A stretch of DNA of 39,231 bases from Deinococcus roseus (GTDB lineage: Bacteria > Deinococcota > Deinococci > Deinococcales > Deinococcaceae). The DNA is taken from the NCBI RefSeq assembly GCF_014646895.1, contig NZ_BMOD01000036.1, forward strand, positions 1-39,231, read 5' to 3'. A program made the translations under genes and the position numbers. The notes under the pieces were generated by a model, which worked only from the letters and a program-made list of their open reading frames with translations, ran no database searches and was not told the DNA's origin. Positions 29,852-39,231 of the stretch are shown piece by piece (the first letter of the stretch is position 1; the number at the start of each line of letters is the position of its first letter).

Positions 29852-30720
29852 TCCGTGTAAGAGGTGATGTTCAGGCCAGTGGGCGAAATCAGGTTGACGG
29901 TGTTGCTGATGGTCTGGGTTTTGCCGTTCTCGGTCATGCCCACCAGCAGGTTGATTCGGCGCAGTGCAGAAGTGGTCACCGGGCTCCCTGCATTGGTCAC
30001 CAGAGCACCACTGAAGGTGGTGCTGGTGGTTTCAACTCCAGTGGTGGTGTTCACATAGGTGTAGCTCAGGGCAAAGTTGGAAATGCCCCAGGCCAGAATG
30101 GTTTCTGGGTTGGCACCCCGTTTTTCATACAGGATTTTGGCTGCGCTGTCGTAGCGGTAACCCACCGGGGTCACCAGAGAAAGGGTGGCAGATGCTCCAG
30201 AAAGGACATTTTGGCATCCTGTGTGGGTGAACACCTGGCTGGTGCTGGTGCTGGTGGCCGCCGTGGTGCGCAACAGGCGGGCACTGGATCCGCTGAGCAA
30301 CACCAGGTAAGAGTTGGCTGCCACTGCGGAGAGGGTCCCTGTGTAAGTAGACACTGTGGTGGCTGTGGAGAAACCAGCGGCATCAATCACACCAATGCCT
30401 GCCACCGTGTTGCCCGAGGTGGCCACTGGACTGAGAACACTGATCTGGCTGGCATTGGGAGCGTAAGGCTGGCTTGCCACCACTCCAAAAGCGGTAGAGC
30501 GCAATTCCTGGGTCACCATTTCCGCAAGACGCCTTACGGCATCATGGGCATTGATGCGGCCCTGCACATCGGTGGAGGTTTTGCTGATGGTCTGTACAAA
30601 ATTGAAGAGGGAAACCAGCAACATCCCCATGATGGCCATGGCAAGCAGCAATTCCAGCAAGGTGAAACCCTGCTCGCTGCGCTGTTTGGTGTTCTTTCCT
30701 ACAGCAGACAGGCGGCGCAT
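29842..30720 (-). CDS. PilW-like prepilin
   Basis: A 292-aa minor prepilin. ATG 30720 overlaps the previous stop (TGATG). The leader ends in a type III signal, SEQG-FTLLELLLAMAIMG, with the conserved Gly before Phe and Glu5 for prepilin peptidase processing. A beta-rich Ser/Thr-rich C-terminal domain follows. Probably forms the pilus-priming complex with the neighbouring PilV-, FimT- and PilX-like proteins. Confidence 0.88.
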   Translation of the reverse strand: MRRLSAVGKNTKQRSEQGFTLLELLLAMAIMGMLLVSLFNFVQTISKTSTDVQGRINAHDAVRRLAEMVTQELRSTAFGVVASQPYAPNASQISVLSPVATSGNTVAGIGVIDAAGFSTATTVSTYTGTLSAVAANSYLVLLSGSSARLLRTTAATSTSTSQVFTHTGCQNVLSGASATLSLVTPVGYRYDSAAKILYEKRGANPETILAWGISNFALSYTYVNTTTGVETTSTTFSGALVTNAGSPVTTSALRRINLLVGMTENGKTQTISNTVNLISPTGLNITSYTECV

Positions 30721-31160
30721 CAGGTTCCCTCCGGAGCAGCCATGTAGGTGGTCACACAGGTCCTGGTCTTCCAGCACACCCTGATCTGATACTGAAGATA
30801 GGTGTTGCTGCTGTATGTCACGTTGGTGGTGGCAGTGACAACTGCAGTCAGGTTGGTGGTGTTCTGAAAACCCATGCCCTGCAGACCACTGGCTGTAAAA
30901 GTGCGAGAGGTCTGACCTGATGCAGGCAACACCAGCGAATCTCCAGCCAGAATTCTTCTTCCCATGCCCATGACAATCTGGTTCATCTGGTTGCGCTGCC
31001 CCACCTGAAAATCACTTTGATAGGTGCTGACCGCCAGATTGCTGGTGGCCACCATCAGGATCAACAGCAGTGAAAACGCAAACAACACTTCAACCAGGGT
31101 GAAACCTGCTTCCCTGGAATCTTGCTGTTTTGAGGGTGTTTTGCTGAACCTGTCCATCAT
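30720..31160 (-). CDS. PilV-like prepilin
   Basis: A type III leader (SREAG-FTLVEVLFAFSLLLILMV) with a conserved Glu5, then a small beta domain with Cys residues (IRVCWKTRTCVT). The ATG at 31160 overlaps the upstream stop as ATGA; a GTG at 31166 and an ATG at 31157 are alternatives. Minor pilin initiating type IV pilus assembly, encoded in a four-gene operon. Confidence 0.87.
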   Translation of the reverse strand: MMDRFSKTPSKQQDSREAGFTLVEVLFAFSLLLILMVATSNLAVSTYQSDFQVGQRNQMNQIVMGMGRRILAGDSLVLPASGQTSRTFTASGLQGMGFQNTTNLTAVVTATTNVTYSSNTYLQYQIRVCWKTRTCVTTYMAAPEGT

Positions 31161-31597
31161 TGCCACCTCGTCTGTCCGATGCCACTGACCAGCAGGGTTT
31201 TGTCTTTGCTGTTCACCTTCATGCTCAGCGAACTGGCTGCACTGGAAAACGAAACTCGACCTGTGGTATCAAAATTGATGCTTTGTGATGTGCCCAGTCC
31301 TGTGGTGATTTTGTCCACCGTCAGGGTGCGCATCACTGTGGTGCCGTTCTTCAGGGTGGCCACTCCACTTGCCACCGTCAGGGTGAGGGGCAAACTGCGA
31401 CTGGTTGCCATGGTTGCAGCATCCCGGATCATGGTTCTGAATTGCTCAGCCTGTGCCTGCGAGGCAATTCTTTTGGTGCTCTGGGAATAACCCACAGCCC
31501 CAATGCGAGCAATGATGCCAATGATGGCGATCGTCACGAGAACCTGGAGCAGGGTCATCCCCTGCTGGGAACGTCTTCGATGGGATTTTCTGCTCAT
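31157..31597 (-). CDS. FimT/GspH-like minor prepilin
   Basis: A 146-aa protein. The ATG at 31597 has AAGGAGAG 7 nt upstream and is preferred over 31621. Type III leader QQG-MTLLQVLVTIAIIGII: the residue at the Glu5 position is Gln, unusual but tolerated in some minor pilins. The C-terminal beta domain is FimT/GspH-like, a group linked to DNA binding in natural transformation, an attractive role in a transformable Deinococcus. First gene of the operon. Confidence 0.85.
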   Translation of the reverse strand: MSRKSHRRRSQQGMTLLQVLVTIAIIGIIARIGAVGYSQSTKRIASQAQAEQFRTMIRDAATMATSRSLPLTLTVASGVATLKNGTTVMRTLTVDKITTGLGTSQSINFDTTGRVSFSSAASSLSMKVNSKDKTLLVSGIGQTRWQ

Positions 31598-32257
31598 GTT
31601 TCTCTCCTTGGGTTCAGGCAAGCACCCTGTGATTCAGACAAAGACCTTCCAGTCCTCCCATCCAGCTGGAAGGGAGGTTTGAGGCAATGGATTGTTGAGA
31701 AAAGGGAAGAAATTTTCTGGTGCGGGCTTCTGGAATGGAAGCACCACTGTCTTGATTTTAAATCGGACAGACCACCCATTTCTTATACAAAAATATTAAG
31801 CAGCATTTACAATTTCTTAGGGAACTTTCCGAACAAATGTCTGCAGGCACCCTGTTCCCGCCTTTATCATAACCCTACAAACCTGACACAAACCTTAATC
31901 ACATTCCCTTTACAAAGGCAAAAATCCACTGTTGCACTTGCCACATTCTCCATGATTTCTCCATGTTCAGGCCACCAGAAAAAACAAGGTTACAAAAACA
32001 AAATAAGCCATTTTAAAGAATTTGCCTTATTTTGTTCAAAAAAGCAGCATCTTTCCATCCAAAAGGCTTTCTTGCCTTTTGACAACACATTTGCACCTTT
32101 TCACCCTCTGACACATGCAACTTTTCAAAAACAGCTTGACATGAATCTTCGTCAGAATTCAGTCATGTTTGTAACAAGTTCGCCAGAAGCCAATGAAGGC
32201 TGGCAAGACTGGCTTCACCCCGCAGCCTGCCTCATCAAAAAACCCTAAACTTCAAGA
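31598..32257. other. gene-free region between divergent units
   Basis: 660 bp with no convincing coding. It is A+T-rich at 31780-32060, with a possible minus-strand -10 (TATAAG, 31782-31787) for the pilin operon. An open plus-strand frame crosses it but has no ribosome site and a low-complexity translation. The rightmost part holds the leaderless -10 box of the next gene. Nothing else is seen. Confidence 0.6.
32246..32251 (+). promoter_or_regulatory. leaderless -10 box of the LEA-like lipoprotein gene
   Basis: TAAACT ends exactly 6 nt before ATG 32258, with no Shine-Dalgarno sequence in between. Confidence 0.5.
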
Positions 32258-32701
32258 ATGATCCGTCTGCACTTCTGGCCCCTGCTGGCCCTGCTCACCT
32301 GCTGCACGCCTTCTCCTCCAGGGCTCACCCGCATTCCAGACTTCCAGGTGCTGCAATCCCAGGTCACCGACCTGCACCACGCGCTGGAAGTGCAGGTGAC
32401 CGTCCAGGTGCACAACCCCAATCCTTTTCCGATCACCCTGAAAAATGTTTCTGGGCAGTGGATTGTGGATGGCATCAACAGCCTCCAGGGGACACTGCCT
32501 GACCTTCAGGTGCCTGCCAGCAGTGAAAGCACCCCCACTTTCAAGACCCAGGTGCCAAAGCCTTCAAATTTCAATCCTTCCCGCACCCACACCTTCCGGT
32601 TTGATGGCCTTTACCTGCTGGTTTCTGGCACACAGCAGGCAGCCATTCAGGAATACACCCTTTTTCAGGGAACATTCAAAACCATCGAACACCAGCACTG
32701 A
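32258..32701 (+). CDS. LEA14/WHy-domain lipoprotein
   Basis: A 147-aa protein with a short signal peptide and lipobox-like LLTCC, then a single LEA-2 (WHy) domain: LEVQVTVQVHNPNPFPITLKNV, where the NPNPFP motif is characteristic, and later TFRFDGLYLLVSG. In bacteria such domains are tied to desiccation and hypo-osmotic tolerance, which suits a stress-tolerant host. Leaderless layout. Confidence 0.82.
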   Translation: MIRLHFWPLLALLTCCTPSPPGLTRIPDFQVLQSQVTDLHHALEVQVTVQVHNPNPFPITLKNVSGQWIVDGINSLQGTLPDLQVPASSESTPTFKTQVPKPSNFNPSRTHTFRFDGLYLLVSGTQQAAIQEYTLFQGTFKTIEHQH

Positions 32702-32751
32702 GACCAGCACTGAACTCCAACTTCTGCCCTGCTGCCAGAAGCCGAATTTGT

Positions 32752-32757
32752 TATGCT
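32752..32757 (+). promoter_or_regulatory. possible leaderless -10 box of the second amidase
   Basis: TATGCT ends 7 nt before an in-frame ATG at 32765. This would make 32765 the real start rather than 32753, which the box overlaps. Confidence 0.35.
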
Positions 32758-33916
32758 GAACCCTATGGACATGGACCATCACGCCTGGGCCTTCAAGCCT
32801 GCAGAACCCCTGCAAAAAAGCAGCACCGGGCTTCTCAAGGGGCTCACTTTCAGTGTCAAGGACCTCATCGGCGTTTCCCCGTGGCCCCTGAAGGCCAGCA
32901 CCCATGCTCCCCTGCCCCATGTTCCAGACAACCCGGTCACCCAGAAACTGCTGCTGGCCGGAGCCCTGCTGGTTGGCAAAACCCACCTGCATGAAATTGC
33001 CCTGGGGATCATGGGCATGAATCCCGTGGCCGGACAGGCCCTCAATCCGCTGTCTCCCAACCGCATTTCAGGTGGGAGCAGCAGTGGCGCAGCCATCACT
33101 GTGGCCACCCGCGAATGTGATTTTGCGCTGGGCACCGATACCGGAGGCAGCATTCGCATTCCAGCGGCCCTGTGCGGGGTGTATGGCTTCAAGCCCACCC
33201 ACAACCTGTACAGCACCCAGGGGGTTTTGCCCCTCAGCCCCACCTGTGACCATCTGGGCACTTTTGCCCGCAGCATCAACATGATCCAGCAGGTGCACCA
33301 GGCCATTCTGGGAGAAAGGCCCCTGCATGTCTCCTGGAAAGGCGTGAAGGTGGGTTTGTGGAGCATCAAGAACTGGGTGACCCCGGAAGTGTGGGAAACC
33401 ACCGAGAATTTCTCCCACAAGCTGCAACGGCTGGGGGCCAGTGTGGAGGTCTTCGATTTTCAGGTGCCTGCAGGCACCTACAGCACCATTGTGCTGGCAG
33501 AAGCGGCCTTCATTCACCGGGCCGCCCTGGAGCGGGAAGAGGCGGGTTTCGGAGAGGGCACCCTGGCTTTGTTGCAGCAGGGGAAAACCATCCCGGCTGT
33601 GCAATACCTTGCCGCCATGAAAGAACGGGACATGGTGCTGCAGGACCTCAAAGGCCTGTTCCACCGTTACGATGTCCTGATTGCCCCCACCGTTCCCAGC
33701 ATTGCCCCTTTGCTGGGTGAGGACACCCTGGACCTGCCAGAAGGCAAAATCCCCATGAGGCAGGCCTTCCTGAGGATCACCAATCCCTGGAGCCTGCTGG
33801 GCATTCCCGTGGTCAGTGTGCCCCTCCCTTTGCGCGGCCTGAGCATCGGGGTGCAAGTGATGCTGCCCCAGGGGGAAGATGCAAGGCTGCTGGGGCTGTG
33901 TGCTGAGCTGGGGTGA
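32753..33916 (+). CDS. amidase-signature hydrolase, AtzF/GatA-like
   Basis: A 387-aa protein with the amidase triad: K36 (SVKDLIG), the GGSSSG loop (107-112) and nucleophile S133 (GTDTGGSIRIPA). The domain order and length fit a compact amidase of the allophanate or malonamidase type. Three in-frame Met starts (32753, 32765, 32771) leave the N-terminus uncertain; a leaderless start at 32765 is plausible. It is not part of a gatCAB operon. Confidence 0.88.
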   Translation: MLNPMDMDHHAWAFKPAEPLQKSSTGLLKGLTFSVKDLIGVSPWPLKASTHAPLPHVPDNPVTQKLLLAGALLVGKTHLHEIALGIMGMNPVAGQALNPLSPNRISGGSSSGAAITVATRECDFALGTDTGGSIRIPAALCGVYGFKPTHNLYSTQGVLPLSPTCDHLGTFARSINMIQQVHQAILGERPLHVSWKGVKVGLWSIKNWVTPEVWETTENFSHKLQRLGASVEVFDFQVPAGTYSTIVLAEAAFIHRAALEREEAGFGEGTLALLQQGKTIPAVQYLAAMKERDMVLQDLKGLFHRYDVLIAPTVPSIAPLLGEDTLDLPEGKIPMRQAFLRITNPWSLLGIPVVSVPLPLRGLSIGVQVMLPQGEDARLLGLCAELG

Positions 33917-33919
33917 CGC

Positions 33920-34023
33920 CCCTCACCTCGCTTGAAGTGGGCTGCACCACTTCTCCGCTTTCCTCTCCCAGTGGGAGAGGAAAGTGAAGGATCGAACAGA
34001 GTGAAACCCAAACGTGGTGAGGG
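33920..34023. repeat. structured intergenic palindromic element, possible REP-like repeat
   Basis: Fills exactly the gap between two convergent genes. Outer arms CCCTCACC (33920-33927) and GGTGAGGG (34016-34023) enclose hairpin GAAGTGG/CCACTTC (33934-33940, 33947-33953) and hairpin CTTTCCTCTCCC/GGGAGAGGAAAG (33958-33969, 33973-33984). This could fold as a junction and act as bidirectional terminator. The terminal inverted repeat suggests a dispersed mobile element. Confidence 0.5.
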
Positions 34024-35415
34024 TCAACGCGTGATTTTCTGCCGGGTCATGGAGCCCCACTGGCCTTTTTTGCGGTACAAATCCACGAACGCTTTGACCC
34101 GTTCCCAGGCCAGGATCTGGCGGTAGCCCACCTGTTCCACCAGGGTGGCCAGCATGATCTTCAGGCGGTCTTTCTGGCTGGCGTAACGCTTGACCATGAA
34201 CCCCTCGATGCCCAGGGAAGCCACACTGACCAGCACCCCGTACATCAGGGCCATCACCAGAAAGCCCACTGCAAAGAGGGCATTCAGTTGACCGGTCACA
34301 GCCAGATACAGCATGAACACATACCCGAACACCTCGATCAGGGGGGCCAGGGCCTCAAAGAACAGGTAAAAAGGCATGCTGAAAAAGCCAATGCGGCCAT
34401 ACTTGCGATTGAAGAACATCACCCGGTGCCGCCAGAGGGTTTCCAGAAGTCCGCGGTGCCAGCGGTTGCGCTGGCGCTTCAGGGTGCCCCAGTCGTTGGG
34501 GACCTGCGTCCAGGCGATGGGGTCCATCATGTAGCGCACGCTGTAAGGGAGGTTCTGTTCACGCATTTCGCGGTGCAAGCGGACCACCAGTTCCATGTCC
34601 TCGCCCACCGTGTCGGTGCGGTAACCGCCCACATCCAGCACAGCCCGTCTGGAAAACAGTCCGAAAGCTCCAGAGATGATCAGGAGCACCCCCAACTCGC
34701 TGAAAGTGGACCGGCCTGCCAGAAAAGCACGGGTGTACTCCACCACCTGAATGCGCTCCATCCAGCTCTGCGGGGCATGCAGGGTTTCCACCACATCTCC
34801 CACAAAATCTGCACCGTTCAGCACACGGATGGTGCCCCCCACGGCCACCAGGGTGTCGTCTTCCAGGAACTGCCTTGCCACCCTGAGGAGGGCCTCGGCT
34901 TCCAGCAGGCTGTCGGCATCCACGGCGCAGAACAGCGGTTTGGTGGCGTAAATGATGCCTGCATTGAGGGCATCGGCTTTGCCTCCGTTGGCCTTGTCAA
35001 TCACCAGCAGATTGGGGTGCTGGGGGCAGCGGTACAGGCCCCGGATGTCCTGGGTGGGCAGCACTTTGGAGGGGTATTCCACGGTGGGCTCCAGATGAAA
35101 CTCCTCGATCAGGACCTGCATGGTTTTGTCTTTGGAGCCGTCATTGATCACGATGACTTCAAACTCGGGGTACTGCAGGTTCAGAAAAGAGTGCACCGAG
35201 GCCACAATGGTGGGTTCCTCGTTGTAACCGGGCACCAGCACGCTGATGGGCTTGTAATACTCCCGTTCCAGATAGGTCTTTAAAATCACCCGCTCTCCCC
35301 GGCGGGCCTGCAACACCATCACCCGTGCAGCAATGAGGACACTGACAGCATAAACACTGTTCAGAAAGGCAAAATACATCAGAATCAGCACTTCGAGGAT
35401 GTTCAGAAAAGTCAT
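34024..35415 (-). CDS. processive GT2 glycosyltransferase (PgaC/cellulose-synthase-like)
   Basis: A membrane enzyme that probably polymerises an exopolysaccharide or a poly-beta-linked glycan. The 463-aa protein has an N-terminal TM helix (about 8-32), GT-A core with D92 (VINDGSKD), D166-A-D168 (AVDADS), a GED variant of the TED motif (271-273) and QRNRW (315-319), then three or four C-terminal TM helices (about 340-405). It is the last gene of an operon with the HEAT-repeat protein (27-bp gap) and the response regulator. The product sugar is unknown. Confidence 0.9.
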   Translation of the reverse strand: MTFLNILEVLILMYFAFLNSVYAVSVLIAARVMVLQARRGERVILKTYLEREYYKPISVLVPGYNEEPTIVASVHSFLNLQYPEFEVIVINDGSKDKTMQVLIEEFHLEPTVEYPSKVLPTQDIRGLYRCPQHPNLLVIDKANGGKADALNAGIIYATKPLFCAVDADSLLEAEALLRVARQFLEDDTLVAVGGTIRVLNGADFVGDVVETLHAPQSWMERIQVVEYTRAFLAGRSTFSELGVLLIISGAFGLFSRRAVLDVGGYRTDTVGEDMELVVRLHREMREQNLPYSVRYMMDPIAWTQVPNDWGTLKRQRNRWHRGLLETLWRHRVMFFNRKYGRIGFFSMPFYLFFEALAPLIEVFGYVFMLYLAVTGQLNALFAVGFLVMALMYGVLVSVASLGIEGFMVKRYASQKDRLKIMLATLVEQVGYRQILAWERVKAFVDLYRKKGQWGSMTRQKITR

Positions 35416-35442
35416 GGGGTCACCTGGATGAAAACAGCTTGG

Positions 35443-36618
35443 TCAGTTGTCCGTCTGCAGCACGAAAAGTTGTTTGGAAGCCATGTCACGGGCGTAACGG
35501 TCTGGATGCTCGTAAGCGGCTTTTCTGAGGGTTTGCAGGCCATCCTCACCTTTCTGGGCCAGCACCTCGGCGCTGTTGTGGCGCACCCACCAGGCTTCAT
35601 CTGAGAGGGCTTCGTACAGCCGCCGGACCGCCCACACGTCGTTGATTCCCGCACAGGCCAGAGCGGCCTGGGAGCGCACATACCACACAGGGTCATTGAG
35701 CAATTCAAAAACATCGCTGGCAGCATCTTCTGGAACGTAATGCAGGCTGGAGTACACCCGCAGCACAGCAGACCGGATGTCCGGGTTGCTGTCCCTGAGC
35801 AAGGGGAGGCACTCAGGCAGGCATTCCCACAGGCGCAAACGCACCAGGGCGTTCAGGGCACGGAGCTTCATGGGGTAGGGAAAGCGCACCAGGATGTCCT
35901 GAATCAATTTGACGGCAGAAGAACCCAGCAGCACCAGCACCTGCTCAATCCAGCCCGAACCAAAACGGTCCAGGTTGAGGAGCCTTTCAAAGGTGACCGC
36001 AACGTGGGCAGGTCCCACTTCGGAAAAACCCATCGAGCGGGCCAGCGACAGCAAAGACAGGCGGCGCAACTCTGGATGGGGATGCAGGGAAAATTCCACC
36101 AGGGTGGGATGGGTTCTGGGGTCGGCGAGCACAGCCCAGCGTTCCAGCACCCGCACACGGCGCTCCAGCACATTCCAGCCACCCATGGTCTGCTGATCGC
36201 GGGCCAGCAAACCGCAGGCATCGTAAATCTCCCGGATCTGGTCTGCAGCTTCCCCTTTCAGGGATTCTTTGAGGAGCATCAGGGTGTCTGCTCCGGCTTC
36301 ATCCACCTTTGCAGGCAGAGGGGCTTTTTCAAAGAGCACTGCAAACCACACCTCGGACCAGCGCTCCTGTTCAGACTGCACCCGGCGCTGCATGCCCTCG
36401 GTATAGGAAAAATACAGGGTTTCATAGAGGGCGGTGAACAGGATGGACACCAGTCCCCCCACCACACACACCGTGAGGACCAGATACACCAGATCTGGCT
36501 GGCTGTTGAGCCGGGGGTTGAGGAGCACATAAGAAAGCCAGCCCAGGGTCCCCAGAATCACCACCACAATCAGGGTGGCCAGCAAACTTAAACTGGCTAG
36601 GCCGAAACGTCGCCACAT
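35443..36618 (-). CDS. membrane-anchored HEAT-repeat protein
   Basis: A 391-aa protein. Two N-terminal TM helices (about 10-31 and 43-66) are followed by alpha-helical HEAT repeats (about 150-385: HPELRRLSLLSLAR, PYPMKLRALNALVRL, NPDIRSAVLRVYSS, DPVWYVRSQAALACAG, EAWWVRHNSAEVL). It probably scaffolds the glycosyltransferase or a signalling complex at the membrane. It overlaps the upstream response regulator by 22 bp, so they are co-translated. A partner for exopolysaccharide synthase is the inferred job. Confidence 0.85.
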   Translation of the reverse strand: MWRRFGLASLSLLATLIVVVILGTLGWLSYVLLNPRLNSQPDLVYLVLTVCVVGGLVSILFTALYETLYFSYTEGMQRRVQSEQERWSEVWFAVLFEKAPLPAKVDEAGADTLMLLKESLKGEAADQIREIYDACGLLARDQQTMGGWNVLERRVRVLERWAVLADPRTHPTLVEFSLHPHPELRRLSLLSLARSMGFSEVGPAHVAVTFERLLNLDRFGSGWIEQVLVLLGSSAVKLIQDILVRFPYPMKLRALNALVRLRLWECLPECLPLLRDSNPDIRSAVLRVYSSLHYVPEDAASDVFELLNDPVWYVRSQAALACAGINDVWAVRRLYEALSDEAWWVRHNSAEVLAQKGEDGLQTLRKAAYEHPDRYARDMASKQLFVLQTDN

Positions 36619-36980
36619 GGCATGTACCGTTTGAGTCGGGCCATCAGTTCCTGCGGGCTGAACGGCTTCTGCATGAAATCCACAGCCCCTTCTTCCAGGG
36701 CGCGAATCACGCTGCTTTCCTGCTTCATGCCAGAAAGCACCACCACCGGCACATCCCAGGTTTCCTTGACCATACGGATCAGGTCAAAGCCGGTGCCTCC
36801 AGGCAAGTTGAGGTCCAGCAGCACCAGATCCACTTTTGACTCCTGTTTGATCTGGTTTTCAGCGGTCTGGAAGCGGTCTGCCATCAACACCTCATAGCCC
36901 TGCGAAAGCAGCAGCCGCTGCAACATCATGCGCAGCACCGTTTCATCTTCAATGATCAGAATGCGTCCCTTGTCCGGCAA
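36597..36980 (-). CDS. single-domain response regulator
   Basis: A 127-aa receiver domain with E11-D12, phosphoacceptor D56 (LLDLNLP), S83 (VLSGM) and K105 (QKPFSP). No output domain follows. The TTG at 36980 is chosen because GGAGG lies 9 nt upstream and an in-frame start at 37064 would add an unrelated N-terminal tail. It heads the operon with the HEAT-repeat protein and glycosyltransferase, so it probably relays a two-component signal to polysaccharide synthesis by protein contact. Confidence 0.88.
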   Translation of the reverse strand: MPDKGRILIIEDETVLRMMLQRLLLSQGYEVLMADRFQTAENQIKQESKVDLVLLDLNLPGGTGFDLIRMVKETWDVPVVVLSGMKQESSVIRALEEGAVDFMQKPFSPQELMARLKRYMPCGDVSA

Positions 36981-37010
36981 GCCACTGCACCTCCTCAAGT
37001 CTCTCTGTTC

Positions 37011-37016
37011 ATTGTA
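37011..37016 (-). promoter_or_regulatory. candidate -10 box for the response regulator operon
   Basis: Minus-strand TACAAT about 30 bp before the TTG start. No good -35 is found at 17 bp. Confidence 0.4.
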
Positions 37017-37032
37017 GGGAAACAGACCCCAT

Positions 37033-37066
37033 AAAAAAACCGCACGCCCCACAAAGAGGCGCACGG
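37033..37066 (-). terminator. miaB terminator
   Basis: Minus-strand stem CCGTGCGCC/GGCGTGCGG followed by seven Ts, about 42 bp past the miaB stop codon. It separates miaB from the response regulator operon. Confidence 0.85.
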
Positions 37067-37107
37067 CAACAGCAAAAACACCAAAAACAGCAAAGCCTGG
37101 ACAGGGT

Positions 37108-38460
<1,353 letters not shown>

Positions 38461-38567
38461 GCTCTGCTTGCTCCTCTGGGACCCTTCAGGGTCAACTTTT
38501 CCAGTGTACTACACAGGGGATGAGGGGCAAAAAAGAGCAGGATCACATTAAATTGCCGTTCAGCACT

Positions 38568-39044
38568 TCAGGTCAGGGACTTCAGATCTGTGTCTGGATT
38601 CCCGGGATGCGGGTGCCCGATCACCCTTGCCAGAGCCAGAGCCTGACCTTTGTGGTGAAACTCATGGGTGATGGGATGGAGCACCAGCCAGCGTCGGGTG
38701 GGCGTGAAAACTTCTCCATCGTCCCAGTCAATGTGGATGGGTTCATCCGGGTGGGTGAAAGCCTCCAGGGCTTCAGCAACAATGGCATCCACACCCTCAA
38801 AAACCTCACGCAACTCTGCAGCTGTCTCCGGGTGCAGGCGAGCCACCGGAAGGCCCAGACCCCGGGTGGACAGCCAGACCCTGTAACAGTGGGCGATGTG
38901 GGCATAAATGCCCCGCAGGCTGCCATAAGCAAAGTCAGGGCGCTCCTGGACAAACACCTCATGGGGCAAAGCCTCCAGCCAATTCAGCACACCTGCGCGG
39001 GTCTCTTTGACCATGGCATAAAAAAGCTTCAGATCTTCGTTCAT
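38568..39044 (-). CDS. DinB/DfrB-family four-helix protein
   Basis: A 158-aa protein with the DinB_2 layout: H52 (AHIAHCYRVW), H127 and H131 (THEFHHKGQ) form the likely metal site, and LRGIYAHIAH is a typical helix 2. DinB proteins are expanded in Deinococcus. It is not the DinB polymerase. Thiol-dependent enzyme activity or stress protection is possible; the substrate is unknown. TATAGT ends 5 nt before the ATG. Confidence 0.88.
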   Translation of the reverse strand: MNEDLKLFYAMVKETRAGVLNWLEALPHEVFVQERPDFAYGSLRGIYAHIAHCYRVWLSTRGLGLPVARLHPETAAELREVFEGVDAIVAEALEAFTHPDEPIHIDWDDGEVFTPTRRWLVLHPITHEFHHKGQALALARVIGHPHPGNPDTDLKSLT

Positions 39045-39049
39045 GCTCC

Positions 39050-39055
39050 ACTATA
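39050..39055 (-). promoter_or_regulatory. -10 box of the DinB-family gene
   Basis: Minus-strand TATAGT 5 nt before the start at 39044. A weak GGAG sits in the short gap, so the mRNA may be leaderless. Confidence 0.4.
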
Positions 39056-39083
39056 CCTTCAGCAGAAAATTCTGCCACAACAA

Positions 39084-39125
39084 AACGCTGGAACCCTGCA
39101 GATGGTTCTGCAACATTCCAGCGTT
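39084..39125 (-). terminator. hairpin upstream of the DinB-family gene
   Basis: Inverted repeat AACGCTGGAA (39084-39093) and TTCCAGCGTT (39116-39125), with an inner TGCAG/CTGCA stem, followed on the minus strand by TTTTGTTG. It may end transcription arriving from the right. Confidence 0.5.
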
Positions 39126-39160
39126 GAAATGGCACCTTGAAATGGCACCAAAAAACGAAA

Positions 39161-39180
39161 CCCGGACATTGCTGTCCGGG
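39161..39180 (-). terminator. rho-independent terminator of a gene beyond the window
   Basis: CCCGGACA/TGTCCGGG stem with a 4-nt loop, followed on the minus strand by TTTCGTTTTTT. A minus-strand stop codon TAG at 39215-39217, open to the window edge, may be the end of the gene it serves. Confidence 0.7.
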
Positions 39181-39231
39181 GTCAGTTTTGATTGGATGGC
39201 AAGAAGAAGAAGCTCTAGAGGACGATCCTTA

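Noticed and set aside
31442..32248. Long plus-strand open frame (268 codons) left of the LEA-like gene
   Set aside because: No ribosome site or leaderless box, low-complexity A+T-rich translation, and it overlaps the 5' part of the pilin operon.

Overview
The window joins two kinds of DNA. Positions 253 to 23285 are an integrated element; the flanks (1-252 and about 23286-39231) are bacterial chromosome. The host looks like a mid-GC Deinococcus or close relative (Deinococcota). This is an inference from Deinococcus-style leaderless promoters (a TANNNT -10 box 5 to 7 nt before the start codon at about 23991, 24341, 32258, 32765 and 39044), the minor-pilin operon and general protein character; no marker gene was checked against a database.

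The element is bounded by a perfect 82-bp direct repeat (253-334 and 23204-23285). The repeat is the 3' half of a tRNA-Lys(UUU) gene plus its terminator, and the intact tRNA-Lys is restored at the right end (23241-23316). From left to right the element carries: a tyrosine integrase; an m5C DNA methyltransferase; an A+T-rich overlapping pair encoding a GHKL (MORC/MutL-like) ATPase and a Rossmann-like protein; a LexA/CI-type S24 repressor with a switch region full of inverted repeats; an early operon with an HTH protein, a likely replication initiator and a RadC-N-like protein; an antisense McrA-like HNH endonuclease; and a late operon of about 11 kb (11446-22453). An A+T-rich membrane-protein gene lies at the right end.

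The late operon has no terminase, portal, tail-tube or tape-measure gene. It encodes an FtsK/HerA-type packaging ATPase, then two small ORFs, then two adjacent short beta-rich proteins (162 and 257 aa), about a dozen small single-TM proteins, an M23 peptidase, a lytic transglycosylase lipoprotein, and spike/fibre-like proteins with 72-bp tandem repeats. This order and these sizes match the ATPase, small and large single-jelly-roll capsid block of Thermus phages P23-77 and IN93 (Matsushitaviridae, formerly gammasphaerolipoviruses). The best reading is a tailless, internal-membrane, single-jelly-roll provirus in a Deinococcus-type host, carrying a candidate ATPase-linked modification/defence cassette.

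To the right, the chromosome holds a small membrane protein, a Cys-less ArsC/Spx-fold protein, two amidase-signature hydrolases, a LolA-like periplasmic protein, an outer-membrane-barrel-like protein under a palindromic operator, a four-gene minor pilin operon, an LEA14-like lipoprotein, an operon of response regulator, membrane HEAT-repeat protein and processive GT2 glycosyltransferase, miaB, and a DinB-family protein.
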